Shown piece after piece: positions 7,501-15,261 of a stretch of 37,768 bases of DNA. Positions within the stretch are counted from its first letter, which is position 1; each line of letters starts with the position of its first letter. Below the pieces are notes generated by a model. The model was not told the DNA's origin. It saw nothing but the letters and a program-made list of their open reading frames with translations, and did not search any database. A program made the position numbers and the translations under genes. The stretch is from Clostridiales bacterium (GTDB taxonomy: Bacteria > Bacillota > Clostridia > Lachnospirales > Lachnospiraceae): the NCBI GenBank assembly GCA_021202015.1, contig JAJQDV010000058.1, positions 1-37,768 of the forward strand. The letters are read 5' to 3'.

Positions 7501-7834
7501 ATGCCGTCGAACTTTACCCGGGACGTCATTATGAAGGCTCCGAGCAGGGATATTATGAATTCCATGACGAGAAGCGTGCTTACTCTGGCTTCCTATGATC
7601 CGGACGCCGCCGATCTGGCGATCGACAATGTGCTGCGGCAGTGCATGCAGCTGATGAGTATCTTTCCGATGCTGGCGGTGTACGGCTATCACGCGTATAA
7701 TCATTATGAACATGACGACAGTATGTATATTCACAGACCGGATCGAGGAGCTGGTATCGGCGAACAAGATCATCCGCCCGGCTTACAAGAGCCTCACCGC
7801 GGAGACGGAGTATACGGCGAGGGAGGCCGGATAG
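7501..7834 (+). pseudogene. Citrate synthase remnant with internal deletion
   Basis: Two pieces of a Gram-positive-type citrate synthase lie end to end. The first (7501-7740) reads NFTRDVIMKAPSRDIMNSM, then SVLTLASYD, then VLRQCMQLMSIFPMLAVYGY and YIHRPD, which is the N-terminal third of the enzyme. The second (about 7736-7834, shifted by +1) reads RIEELVSANKIIRPAYKSL to a stop, which is the extreme C-terminus after the normal AGW.AHR motif. The catalytic His and Asp segments between are absent. Both borders contain a His-Arg pair, so the deletion probably joined the two His-Arg sites and shifted the frame. The N-terminal start is also missing. This is a dead gene. The stretch 7449-7500 before it holds nothing I can identify. 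Confidence 0.82.
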
Positions 7835-7845
7835 ACAAAATGGGG

Positions 7846-8472
7846 TTAATTATATTTACCGGGGGCTGACCCCATAAACCCCTCTTCCCGGATAATGTCG
7901 CGAAGCGACTGCATCGACATATCTACGGAAGCGATCTCGTCGGCACAGCGTTTCAGTTCGCTTTTGATGGCCGCCTCGTGTTTTATTGTGTGCTTATATT
8001 TTAACTGATGCTCCAGCGCCGCCCAGAAGTCGATGGCGATGGTGCGGAGCTGGATTTCCGCGTACATTCCCTCCGTGGCGCACTTTGTGAACTGCAGGAT
8101 CAGGTGGAGGCTGCGGTAGCCGTTCGGTTTCGGGTGAGAGATATAGTCTTTTTTCTGTATAATCCGGAACAGATCCTGCGCACAGAGCCAGTCGTACACA
8201 TCATAGACGTCGTCCACGAACGAGCAGATGACGCGTATGCCGACCGCATCGTATATTTCGGTGAGTGCCGTCCGGCAGTTGACGGGAAGCTCGCGGGTTT
8301 CCAGCTTCCGGATCATGCTGTCCGGTGATTTGATCCGCGAGGTGCAGTAGATGATCGGCTCGATACCCTCCAGTTTTTTCTGCCCGGGGAAAGCGTTCGC
8401 GAGATCCAGAAGGCATTGCTCTGCCTGTTTCATTTTACTGTAGTTCTCTCCGTAGAAATCTTCAAATGTCAT
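7846..8472 (-). CDS. Small alarmone synthetase, RelA/SpoT domain (RelQ-like)
   Basis: Single-domain (p)ppGpp synthetases transfer pyrophosphate from ATP to GTP or GDP and drive the stringent response independently of the ribosome. Seen in 208 residues: YCTSRIKSPDSMIRK at 42-56 (substrate-binding Arg/Lys and Ser), D75 in EIYDAVGIRVIC, KDYISHPKPNGYRSLHL (the G-loop with its Tyr), and AEIQLRT with catalytic Glu139, followed by DFWAALEHQLKYK. There is no HD hydrolase, TGS or ACT domain, so it is a dedicated synthetase. ATG follows GGAGG at 6-7 bases. Its end abuts a small inverted repeat ATGGGGT/ACCCCAT near 7842-7875. It is separated by 30 bp from the following kinase gene on the same strand and may be read with that two-component system. 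Confidence 0.9.
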   Translation of the reverse strand: MTFEDFYGENYSKMKQAEQCLLDLANAFPGQKKLEGIEPIIYCTSRIKSPDSMIRKLETRELPVNCRTALTEIYDAVGIRVICSFVDDVYDVYDWLCAQDLFRIIQKKDYISHPKPNGYRSLHLILQFTKCATEGMYAEIQLRTIAIDFWAALEHQLKYKHTIKHEAAIKSELKRCADEIASVDMSMQSLRDIIREEGFMGSAPGKYN

Positions 8473-8502
8473 GATGGTACCTCCAAAACTTCCATATACC
8501 GT

Positions 8503-9762
8503 TCACATCGGGCGCGAATGAAGCTGAAAAACCGGCAGCAGAACCGTAATCAGAAGAGACTTTTCGTCCTCCGTGGAGGCGGAGATCTTCCCTTTGTGGC
8601 TGCTCACGGCGGCGGCCGCGATGGAGAGTCCCAGCCCGTAGCCTCCGGTTTCGGAGTTCCTTGACTGGTCGGTGCGGTAAAACCGGTCGAACAGATGCTT
8701 CAGATGCTCGCGGGATATATATTCCGTGGTGTTGTATACGCGCAGGCGGATCTGATTTTTCTGTTTTTCCAGGGTGATCGTGATCCTTCCGCCCGGATCG
8801 GAATACTTCATCGCATTGTCCAGAAGGACGGAGATAAGCTGTCGAAGCGCTTTTTCATCTCCGTGGACGGTGATCCCCGGTTCGATTTCCCCGGTCAGCG
8901 TCTTTTCCTGCGTTTTAGCCGGTCCCTGGAAGGAACGGAAGGCCTCTTCCGCCAGATCCGACAGCGAGACCTCGGTTCCTGGCTGTTCGGTGGTCTCCTC
9001 GTCCAAACGTGACAGGGTGATCAGGTTGTTCGTCAGCTCGGTCAGCCGTTTCGTCTGCGCCTGTACGTCGCTAATCCATTCATTCTCCCCGAAATCCGCT
9101 TCCAGAATCTCCATGTCTGCGCTGATGATGGCGAGAGGCGTTTTCAGCTCATGTCCGGCGTCCGTGATAAAACGCCGCTGTTTTTCATGGTTCTCCGCAA
9201 ACGGTTTTACGATGCGCCCCGAGAGGAAGAGAAGCAGGAGGAAGACGGCTGCAAGCCCTGCGGCGGATACGACGGAGCAGGTCAGAACAAGTGTCTTCCA
9301 GGTGGAAAGCTTCCCGCCGCAGTCCAGAAACAGGATCGTGATCTCCGAATTATCGCTGTTGACTACCATATAGCGGTAGTCGCCGATAAATCCGCCTGTA
9401 TTTTGGTTGTCCAGAACCGATAGCGCGAATTCGGCGGCTGCCTCAGAATCGACAGCCGCGATATTTCCCATATCTGACCGGATAATCTCGCCGTCCTCCG
9501 TGAGCTGAACCGTGAAATAGCGGCTCTCATAGGGCAGCTCGAGGGAATCCAGACGGCTGTTTGACGAGGAATTTTCCCTATAATAATTTTCCATGTCCGG
9601 GAAATTCCCGTTGTTTTCCGCCAGGATGGAGAGTACCTCGTCCGCATCCCGGATGATATTCCGATAGCTGATCACGCTGACGATCAGCATGATTGCGAAC
9701 AGGACGAAAAAGAGGGAGAGTATCGCCGCCAGGATCAGCTTGAAGCGCAGTTTTCGGATCAT
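8503..9762 (-). CDS. Sensor histidine kinase, second two-component system
   Basis: Membrane sensor kinase whose start overlaps the end of the regulator gene by 4 bases (ATGA), so translation is coupled. Seen in 419 residues: membrane segments at about 9-33 and 158-181 flanking an extracytoplasmic region of about 125 residues; His204 in FITDAGHELKTPLAII; N-box LLDNAMKYSDP; F-box HLFDRFYRTDQSRN; and G2 GGYGLGLSIA. The G1 position reads RVYNTTEYI instead of DxGxG. This variant is common in a Firmicutes kinase subgroup, so it need not mean loss of activity. There is no clear HAMP domain. The signal is unknown. Confidence 0.92.
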   Translation of the reverse strand: MIRKLRFKLILAAILSLFFVLFAIMLIVSVISYRNIIRDADEVLSILAENNGNFPDMENYYRENSSSNSRLDSLELPYESRYFTVQLTEDGEIIRSDMGNIAAVDSEAAAEFALSVLDNQNTGGFIGDYRYMVVNSDNSEITILFLDCGGKLSTWKTLVLTCSVVSAAGLAAVFLLLLFLSGRIVKPFAENHEKQRRFITDAGHELKTPLAIISADMEILEADFGENEWISDVQAQTKRLTELTNNLITLSRLDEETTEQPGTEVSLSDLAEEAFRSFQGPAKTQEKTLTGEIEPGITVHGDEKALRQLISVLLDNAMKYSDPGGRITITLEKQKNQIRLRVYNTTEYISREHLKHLFDRFYRTDQSRNSETGGYGLGLSIAAAAVSSHKGKISASTEDEKSLLITVLLPVFQLHSRPM

Positions 9763-10433
9763 GGCAGTTCCTCCAGCGTGTATCCCGCCTCACGGTCACA
9801 GTGAATCCGGATGTCCGCATGCAGGGCGGAAAGCTTCCGCGTCAGGTAGGAGGCGTGGAGCCGGACGGTCGTTTCCTCCGCGTCATCGTCGTCCGCCCAT
9901 ATTTTTTCGAGAAAGCGCTGCGTGGAGATCGTGCTCTTCGGACTGCTCATCAGGAGCTCCAGCATCTGAAATTCCTTATTCGCAAGCCGGAAACCGCCCG
10001 TCGGCGTGGAGAGCTCGAAATTCGAACGGTCCAGAGTGACATTCCCTGCCTGCAGTTTTGAGCGGGTCTGTGCGCTCTGCGCGCGCGTGATGGCGCGGAG
10101 CCGCGCCAGGAGTTCTTTGGAGCTGAAAGGTTTTGTCAGATAATCATTGGCTCCGGCGTCCAGGCCGACGACTTTATCGTCTATTTCTGATTTCGCGGTC
10201 AGCATCAGGACCGGAATCAGGTTGCCGCCGGCGCGCAGGGTCTTTAATACGGTGATGCCGTCTTTTTTCGGCATCATGATATCCAGGATCGCGGCGTCGT
10301 ACAGTCCGGTTTCGAGATATTTCAGGGCTTCCTCCCCGTCGTGGGCCGCATCCACGGAACAGTCGTTCCGTTCCAGTATGGTCACGAGCGCCCGGGAAAG
10401 GGATGCCTCATCTTCTGCAAGCAGTAATTTCAT
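9759..10433 (-). CDS. OmpR-family response regulator, second two-component system
   Basis: Cytoplasmic transcription regulator paired with the overlapping kinase gene. Seen in 224 residues: acidic pair Glu7-Asp8 in LLLAEDEASL, phospho-acceptor Asp51 in AAILDIMMPKKDG, Thr79, Lys101 in DYLTKPFS, then a winged-helix domain at about 125-222 (LANKEFQMLELL and a C-terminal YTLEE). AAAGGAAA precedes ATG by about 8 bases. A sigma-A promoter with 17-base spacing lies at 10501-10529. The predicted mRNA begins almost at the edge of the 27-bp palindrome (10465-10491), so that element would be a hairpin near the 5' end of the transcript. Confidence 0.92.
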   Translation of the reverse strand: MKLLLAEDEASLSRALVTILERNDCSVDAAHDGEEALKYLETGLYDAAILDIMMPKKDGITVLKTLRAGGNLIPVLMLTAKSEIDDKVVGLDAGANDYLTKPFSSKELLARLRAITRAQSAQTRSKLQAGNVTLDRSNFELSTPTGGFRLANKEFQMLELLMSSPKSTISTQRFLEKIWADDDDAEETTVRLHASYLTRKLSALHADIRIHCDREAGYTLEELP

Positions 10434-10464
10434 GGCAGTTTCCTTTCACATATGATGATAATGG

Positions 10465-10491
10465 GTAACTGTGAAGGTACTGAACAGTTAC
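10465..10491. repeat. 27-bp palindromic element, copy 1
   Basis: Arms GTAACTGT (10465-10472) and ACAGTTAC (10484-10491) enclose the 11-base loop GAAGGTACTGA. The whole 27 bp is the exact reverse complement of the copy at 31262-31288 and matches the copy at 18096-18122 at 22 of 27 positions. Here it lies in the leader of the two-component operon, between its promoter and start codon. Confidence 0.9.
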
Positions 10492-10500
10492 GATAATGGT

Positions 10501-10529
10501 AGTTTAAGGGAGATATTGAAGAAAATCAA
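10501..10529 (-). promoter_or_regulatory. Candidate sigma-A promoter of the second two-component system
   Basis: Minus strand TTGATT (10524-10529), a 17-base spacer, and TAAACT (10501-10506). The predicted start near 10494 leaves a leader of about 60 bases containing palindrome copy 1. Confidence 0.5.
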
Positions 10530-10667
10530 GTGAAAAGAATGTGTCCTGTATTTTAAAAGAAGGTCTGTTAAAATGAAGGGTCTTGTGCTAAGATAGGAAA
10601 GAACATCTCTGGGGCAGGCGGATGGATGTCAGCAGCGACAGAGAATTGCAGTGAAAGGATAAGCGTC

Positions 10668-11261
10668 ATGGGAAAGATTTTCTGCCTCATGGGCAAGAGC
10701 GCGTCCGGCAAGGATTTCATATACAGAAGCCTGCGCGGACGTGAGGATTTACAATTAAAGCATATTGTGCCGTATACGACCCGCCCCATCCGTTTCGGGG
10801 AGGTCGAGGGACAGACTTATTTTTTTCGTACCGACGCGGAAGCGGAGGAAATGGAGCGCGCAGGACGGATCATAGAGATGCGTACCTACCATACCGTTCA
10901 CGGGATCTGGAAATATTTCACGGCGGACGACGGGCAGATCGACCTGTCGCGGAATGATTATCTGATGATCGGGACTCCGGAGGCTTATGTAAAGATCCGG
11001 GATTATTTCGGGGAGACGTATGTAGTCCCCATTTACGTGTGGGTGGATGACGGAGACCGGTTGGAACGCGCGCTGAAGCGGGAGCGGAAGCAGGAGCAGC
11101 CGAAATATGCGGAGATGTGCCGCCGGTTTCTGGCGGATGAGCAGGATTTTTCTCCGGAAAAGCTGGCCGCGGCCGGTATCTGCAGCGGTTTTGAGAATCG
11201 GGAGAAGGAGCAGATCCTGGAGGATGTAGAGCAGTATATCAGGGATGTGCGTATCCGTTGA
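10668..11261 (+). CDS. Guanylate kinase-like nucleotide kinase
   Basis: Guanylate kinases phosphorylate GMP to GDP. Seen: 197 residues; P-loop GKSASGKD at 9-16, then the GMP-binding region with YTTRPIRFGEVEGQTYFF, matching the family TTRxxRxGExxGxxYxF. Next come E...YHTVHGI in the substrate lid, and VWVDDGDRL with RALKRERKQ in the LID/Arg region. The residue after the P-loop Lys is Asp rather than Ser/Thr. I believe this variant marks a second guanylate-kinase-like family often found next to holB in Lachnospiraceae. A paralogue rather than the essential gmk is therefore likely. I chose ATG 10668, with AAAGGA upstream, over an in-frame start at 10626. It is followed by holB 80 bp later, in the place where Bacillus carries tmk/pstA. 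Confidence 0.82.
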   Translation: MGKIFCLMGKSASGKDFIYRSLRGREDLQLKHIVPYTTRPIRFGEVEGQTYFFRTDAEAEEMERAGRIIEMRTYHTVHGIWKYFTADDGQIDLSRNDYLMIGTPEAYVKIRDYFGETYVVPIYVWVDDGDRLERALKRERKQEQPKYAEMCRRFLADEQDFSPEKLAAAGICSGFENREKEQILEDVEQYIRDVRIR

Positions 11262-11341
11262 TCAGAAAACGGCGCGGGGGCTTTCCCGGCTGCTGACGCG
11301 GCGCACGAGAACGATGGCGTTGTCTGTCGGGGAGTGACAGG

Positions 11342-12469
11342 ATGGCTGGATTTTGTGATATTATCGGTCATGAACAGATCATAGAACATTTAAAGAACGC
11401 GATCGCGCGGAACAAGGTTTCCCACGCCTATATTTTTAACGGACCGGATCACGCGGGAAAGCGGCTGCTGGCGGAGGCTTTTGCCATGACGCTGCAGTGC
11501 GAGTCCGTGCAGCGGGAGTATTCGGATTGTCGGGAATCCGGGCAGTTGAGCCTTCTTTTTCCGGACAGAGGGCTCTCTCCGTCGCGGACGGATTTCGGAG
11601 GAATGTCGCCTCGCGGGATATCGGAGGCGGCGCGGGAACGGGCGAAACGGCCGGAACCGTGTCTGGAGTGCCGGTCCTGCAGGCAGGCGCAGGGGAGGAA
11701 CCAGCCGGATATCCTCTATGTGACGCATGAGAAGACCGTTCTGTCGGTGGATGACATCCGGCTTCAGGTTAATCAGGATATCCTGCTGCGGCCTTACAGC
11801 AGCCGATATAAGATCTATATCGTGGATGAGGCGGAGAAAATGAATGTGCAGGCGCAGAACGCGCTGCTGAAGACGCTGGAGGAACCGCCGGACTACGCGG
11901 TGATCCTGCTGCTGACGACGGGAACGGACATTTTTTTGCCGACGATTCGTTCCCGCTGTGTCACGCTGAATCTGAGAGCGGTGGAGAATGAGAAAATCCG
12001 TGATTTTCTGATGAACCGACATCATGTGCCGGATTATCAGGCGGATCTGTGCGTCGCCTTTGCCCAGGGAAATGTGGGCAGGGCCGTGATCCTTTCTTCC
12101 TCGGATCAGTTCAATGAACTGAAGGACCGTACCATGCGGCTGCTGCGCCGCCTGGACGAGCTGTCCGCGTTTGATCTGACGAAGGAACTGGAACCGGTTC
12201 AGGAGAAGAAGGAACAGATTCCCGTATTTCTGGATCTCCTGCTTCTTCTTTTTCGGGATGTGCTGCTCTTTAAGGCGGAGGCGAATGAGGAACACTTGAT
12301 TTTTCGCGAGCAGTTCGATATGATAGAACAGATCGCGAATAAAAGCTCTTTTTCACAGCTGAATCAGATTTTACAGGCGATTGAGACGGCCGAACGGCGC
12401 ATCCGGGCGAATGTGAGCGCACCGCTGACGGTGGAGCTGCTGATGCTGAGTATAAAGAATACAGCGTGA
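11342..12469 (+). CDS. holB: DNA polymerase III subunit delta'
   Basis: Delta' is the rigid stator of the clamp loader that puts the beta clamp on primed DNA. Seen in 375 residues: IIGHEQIIEHL; HAYIFNGPDHAGKR (P-loop region 34-41); a Cys cluster CLECRSC (107, 110, 113) preceded by Cys53; Walker B-like IYIVDEAEKM (158-167); NALLKTLEEPP; and the arginine-finger region IRSRC. Between Cys53 and the Cys cluster is about 50 residues of extra Arg/Ser/Gly-rich sequence (about 56-104) that is not usual in the family. The C-terminal part is the collar domain. It lies in the conserved holB-ricT-trmN6-rsmI order. It begins with a plain ATG after GGGGAG. Confidence 0.93.
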   Translation: MAGFCDIIGHEQIIEHLKNAIARNKVSHAYIFNGPDHAGKRLLAEAFAMTLQCESVQREYSDCRESGQLSLLFPDRGLSPSRTDFGGMSPRGISEAARERAKRPEPCLECRSCRQAQGRNQPDILYVTHEKTVLSVDDIRLQVNQDILLRPYSSRYKIYIVDEAEKMNVQAQNALLKTLEEPPDYAVILLLTTGTDIFLPTIRSRCVTLNLRAVENEKIRDFLMNRHHVPDYQADLCVAFAQGNVGRAVILSSSDQFNELKDRTMRLLRRLDELSAFDLTKELEPVQEKKEQIPVFLDLLLLLFRDVLLFKAEANEEHLIFREQFDMIEQIANKSSFSQLNQILQAIETAERRIRANVSAPLTVELLMLSIKNTA

Positions 12470-12531
12470 AGAGAAACCGTTTTTTATTGCTGTTTATGCC
12501 GCGGACCCGAGGCGGCGGAATGGAGATTGAT

Positions 12532-13407
12532 ATGATAAAAGTAGTTGGCGTCCGTTTTCGACAGGCGGGCAAGGTATATTATTTTAATCCGCGGAATCTT
12601 CCGGTTGAGAGGGGCAGTCATGTGATTGTGGAGACGACGCGGGGAGTTGAGTACGGGACCGTCATCATGCCGCCGAAGGATGTGGCTGACGACGAGGTGG
12701 TCAAGCCGCTCAGGGCTGTGATCCGTATCGCTACGAAGGAAGATGACGGCGTTGTACAGAGAAATTGCGAGAAAGAAAAAGAGGCTTACCGGATCTGTCA
12801 GGAAAAGATCGCGAAGCATGGGCTGGAGATGAAGCTCGTGCAGGCGGAGTATACGTTTGACAATAATAAGCTTCTGTTTTATTTCACCGCGGACGGGCGG
12901 ATTGATTTCCGTGAACTGGTGAAGGATCTTGCCAGCGTGTTCCGCACCCGGATCGAACTCCGGCAGATCGGGGTCCGCGATGAGACGAAGATCCTGGGAG
13001 GCATCGGGATCTGCGGGCGGCCGCTTTGCTGTCACACGTATCTGTCTGACTTTGCTCCGGTTTCCATCAAGATGGCGAAGGAGCAGAACATGTCGCTGAA
13101 TCCCTCCAAGATATCCGGCACCTGCGGGCGGCTGATGTGCTGCCTGAAGAACGAGCAGGAGACCTATGAGTACCTGAACAGCCGCATGCCGAATGTGGGT
13201 GACCGCGTGACGACTCCCGACGGACTGAAGGGAGAGGTCTCCGGCCTCAGCGTGTTGCGGCAGATGGTGAAGGTGATCGTGGATACCGGGGAGGAGAAGG
13301 AGATTCGTGAGTATCCGGTCCGGGAGCTGAAGGTCAGAGGGAGACGCCGGAAGGACCGGGAACGCCCGAGCAGGGAGGACAGGGGCGGAAAGTCAGATTT
13401 ATCGTGA
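12532..13407 (+). CDS. ricT: PSP1-domain protein RicT (YaaT)
   Basis: RicT acts with RicA and RicF to steer RNase Y processing of mRNAs and, in Bacillus, affects sporulation and competence; the three proteins share Fe-S clusters. Seen in 291 residues: N-terminal VVGVRFRQAGKVYYF, then the PSP1 domain, then the Cys cluster CGRPLCC (161, 166, 167) and TCGRLMCC (198, 203, 204), which supplies the cluster ligands. The tail is highly basic. I chose ATG 12532, with GGAG 6 bases upstream, over in-frame ATGs at 12466 and 12520, because homology starts at MIKVVGV. RicA and RicF are not in the window. It is flanked by holB and trmN6 as in Bacillus. Confidence 0.92.
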   Translation: MIKVVGVRFRQAGKVYYFNPRNLPVERGSHVIVETTRGVEYGTVIMPPKDVADDEVVKPLRAVIRIATKEDDGVVQRNCEKEKEAYRICQEKIAKHGLEMKLVQAEYTFDNNKLLFYFTADGRIDFRELVKDLASVFRTRIELRQIGVRDETKILGGIGICGRPLCCHTYLSDFAPVSIKMAKEQNMSLNPSKISGTCGRLMCCLKNEQETYEYLNSRMPNVGDRVTTPDGLKGEVSGLSVLRQMVKVIVDTGEEKEIREYPVRELKVRGRRRKDRERPSREDRGGKSDLS

Positions 13408-13491
13408 ATGACAAATGATATCTGCTGTTTATAATAAGAGGCAAAACCCGCCTCCTGCCCGATGGAATGTGTACGGGAAATGGAGATTATG

Positions 13492-14226
13492 ATGAATGAG
13501 ATACGGCCGGGAGAACGCGTCGACGATCTCCGGAGAAACGGATACAGGATCATTCAGAACCCTCAGAAATTCTGCTTCGGAATGGACGCTGTGCTGCTTT
13601 CCGGCTTTGCGCAGGTAAAAGCCGGGGCTTCCTGCCTGGATCTGGGATGCGGGAACGGAATTCTTCCGCTTCTGCTGTCGGCCAAAACGAAGGGCCGGCA
13701 TTTCACCGGGCTGGAGATACAGCCCTACAGCGCAGATCTGGCGAGAAGGAGCGTTGCGCTGAATCATCTGGAAGACAGGATCCGTATTGTGGAGGGGGAT
13801 ATCAAAGATGCTTCCGGCATATTCGGGGCATCTTCTTTTGACGTGATTACGACCAATCCGCCATATATGACCGGGAGCCACGGGCTGATCAATCAGGATG
13901 AGGCGAAGACCATCGCCCGGCATGAGACGCTGTGCAGCCTGGAGGATGTGATCCGTGAGAGCACGAAGCTGCTGACGCCGGGAGGACGGTTTTTTATGGT
14001 ACACCGCCCGTTCCGGCTGGCTGAGATCATGTCTCTGATGGTGCGGTACCGTCTGGAGCCGAAACGGATGCGCCTGGTATATCCTTATGCGGACCGGGAA
14101 CCGAACATGGTTCTGATCGAGGGCCTTCGCGGCGGGCGGCCGCGGATAACGGTGGAGAAGCCGCTGATCGTGTACCGGGAGCCGGGCGTATATACGGACG
14201 AGATCCATGAGGTATACGGGTATTGA
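13492..14226 (+). CDS. trmN6: tRNA1(Val) (adenine-37-N6)-methyltransferase-like (TrmN6/YabB)
   Basis: SAM-dependent N6-adenine methyltransferase predicted to modify a tRNA. Seen in 244 residues: the substrate region QNPQKFCFGMDAVLLSGF, SAM motif I DLGCGNGILPLLL at 50-62, acidic motif GLEIQ, and catalytic motif IV TNPPY at 121-125, all intact. GGAG lies 6 bases before ATG 13492; an ATG at 13489 is also possible. It corresponds to Bacillus yabB in the holB-yaaT-yabA-yabB-yazA-rsmI order; yabA and yazA are absent here. The last about 30 bp are repeated just downstream (14265-14294). Confidence 0.9.
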   Translation: MNEIRPGERVDDLRRNGYRIIQNPQKFCFGMDAVLLSGFAQVKAGASCLDLGCGNGILPLLLSAKTKGRHFTGLEIQPYSADLARRSVALNHLEDRIRIVEGDIKDASGIFGASSFDVITTNPPYMTGSHGLINQDEAKTIARHETLCSLEDVIRESTKLLTPGGRFFMVHRPFRLAEIMSLMVRYRLEPKRMRLVYPYADREPNMVLIEGLRGGRPRITVEKPLIVYREPGVYTDEIHEVYGY

Positions 14227-14294
14227 GGTCTGCGGCAATCGGCTCATGGCAGGAGCCTCAGAGGCGAGATCCATGAGGTGTACGGGTATTGAGG
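14199..14294 (+). repeat. 30-bp direct repeat at the end of trmN6
   Basis: The segment 14199-14228, which includes the trmN6 stop codon, is repeated at 14265-14294 with a single base change. The 36 bp between are unrelated. Downstream (14295-14345) short degenerate units around GTGGACAGT follow each other. The pattern suggests slippage or partial duplication at the gene end; the second copy is non-coding. Confidence 0.8.
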
Positions 14295-14400
14295 AGTGAG
14301 TGGCGGACAGTGGGTAGTGGACAGTGAGTAACGGGCAGTATCCGGCCTGCCGGAACAGGGACTGCTCTGTCCGCTTTGTAACGGGAAAGGACGGTATGTG

Positions 14401-15249
14401 ATGTCCGGAAAACTTTATCTGTGCGCAACCCCGATCGGGAACCTGGAAGACATTACCCTGCGCGTCCTGCGCACGCTTCGCGAGGTTGACCTGATCGCGG
14501 CGGAGGATACGCGCAATACCATCAGGCTGCTGAATCATTATGAGATAAAGACGCCGATGACCAGTTATCATGAGTATAACCGGATTGAGAAGGCGTATGA
14601 ACTGACAGATAAACTCCGGGACGGGCAGGATATCGCGCTGGTCACGGACGCCGGGACGCCGGGGATCTCCGACCCGGGGGAGGATCTGGTGCGCATCTGC
14701 TATGAACAGGGGATAGAGGTCACCTCTCTGCCGGGAGCCGCGGCCTGCGTCACGGCGCTGACCCTGTCCGGCCTGTCTACGCGGCGGTTTTCCTTTGAAG
14801 CCTTTTTGCCGAAGGAGAAAAAGGAGCGCGCGGCTGTGCTGGAGGAGATGAAGGACGACACCCGGACGCTCATTGTCTATGAGGCCCCGCATCATCTGAC
14901 CGCTACTTTAAAAGAGCTTTTTTCCGTCCTGGGAGAGCGGAGGATCACGGTCTGCAGGGAACTGACCAAGAAGCATGAGACCGCGTTCCGGACGACCTTT
15001 GCGGACGCCATCGCGTTTTACGGGGAGAACGGCGTCCGGGGAGAGTGCGTCATTGTCATAGAGGGACAGAGCCGCCGCGCGCTGCTCCAAAGACAGAGGG
15101 AGAGCTGGGAAAGCCTGACTGTCGGGGAACATATGGCGTACTATACCGACAGCGGGATGGACCGCAAATCCGCCATGAAGCAGGTGGCGAAGGACCGGGG
15201 CGTCGGAAAGCGGGAGATCTACAGCCTTCTGCTCGATAAAAACGAATAA
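14401..15249 (+). CDS. rsmI: 16S rRNA (cytidine-1402-2'-O)-methyltransferase
   Basis: RsmI methylates the ribose of C1402 in the decoding centre of 16S rRNA. Seen in 282 residues: the start KLYLCATPIGNLEDITLR, EDTRNT in the tetrapyrrole-methylase fold, VTDAGTPGISDPGE (SAM-binding loop), LPGAAACVTAL, and the C-terminal helical domain ending in KREIYSLLLDK. ATG 14401 gives the canonical N-terminus; an in-frame GTG at 14398 is closer to the AAAGGA site and cannot be excluded. It converges with the DUF885 gene, with only 12 bp between stop codons and no evident terminator. Confidence 0.95.
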   Translation: MSGKLYLCATPIGNLEDITLRVLRTLREVDLIAAEDTRNTIRLLNHYEIKTPMTSYHEYNRIEKAYELTDKLRDGQDIALVTDAGTPGISDPGEDLVRICYEQGIEVTSLPGAAACVTALTLSGLSTRRFSFEAFLPKEKKERAAVLEEMKDDTRTLIVYEAPHHLTATLKELFSVLGERRITVCRELTKKHETAFRTTFADAIAFYGENGVRGECVIVIEGQSRRALLQRQRESWESLTVGEHMAYYTDSGMDRKSAMKQVAKDRGVGKREIYSLLLDKNE

Positions 15250-15261
15250 ATGGCTTCACGG

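Noticed and set aside
7842-7875. REP-like element (ATGGGGT/ACCCCAT) at the end of the alarmone synthetase gene
   Set aside because: The arms are only 7 bp and no second copy was seen in the window; kept only as a remark in the gene entry.
13429-14895. Long open frame of 488 codons on the minus strand opposite trmN6 and rsmI
   Set aside because: It is antisense to two clearly conserved genes, has no ribosome site, and reads as Arg/His/Pro-rich nonsense caused by GC-rich codon usage.
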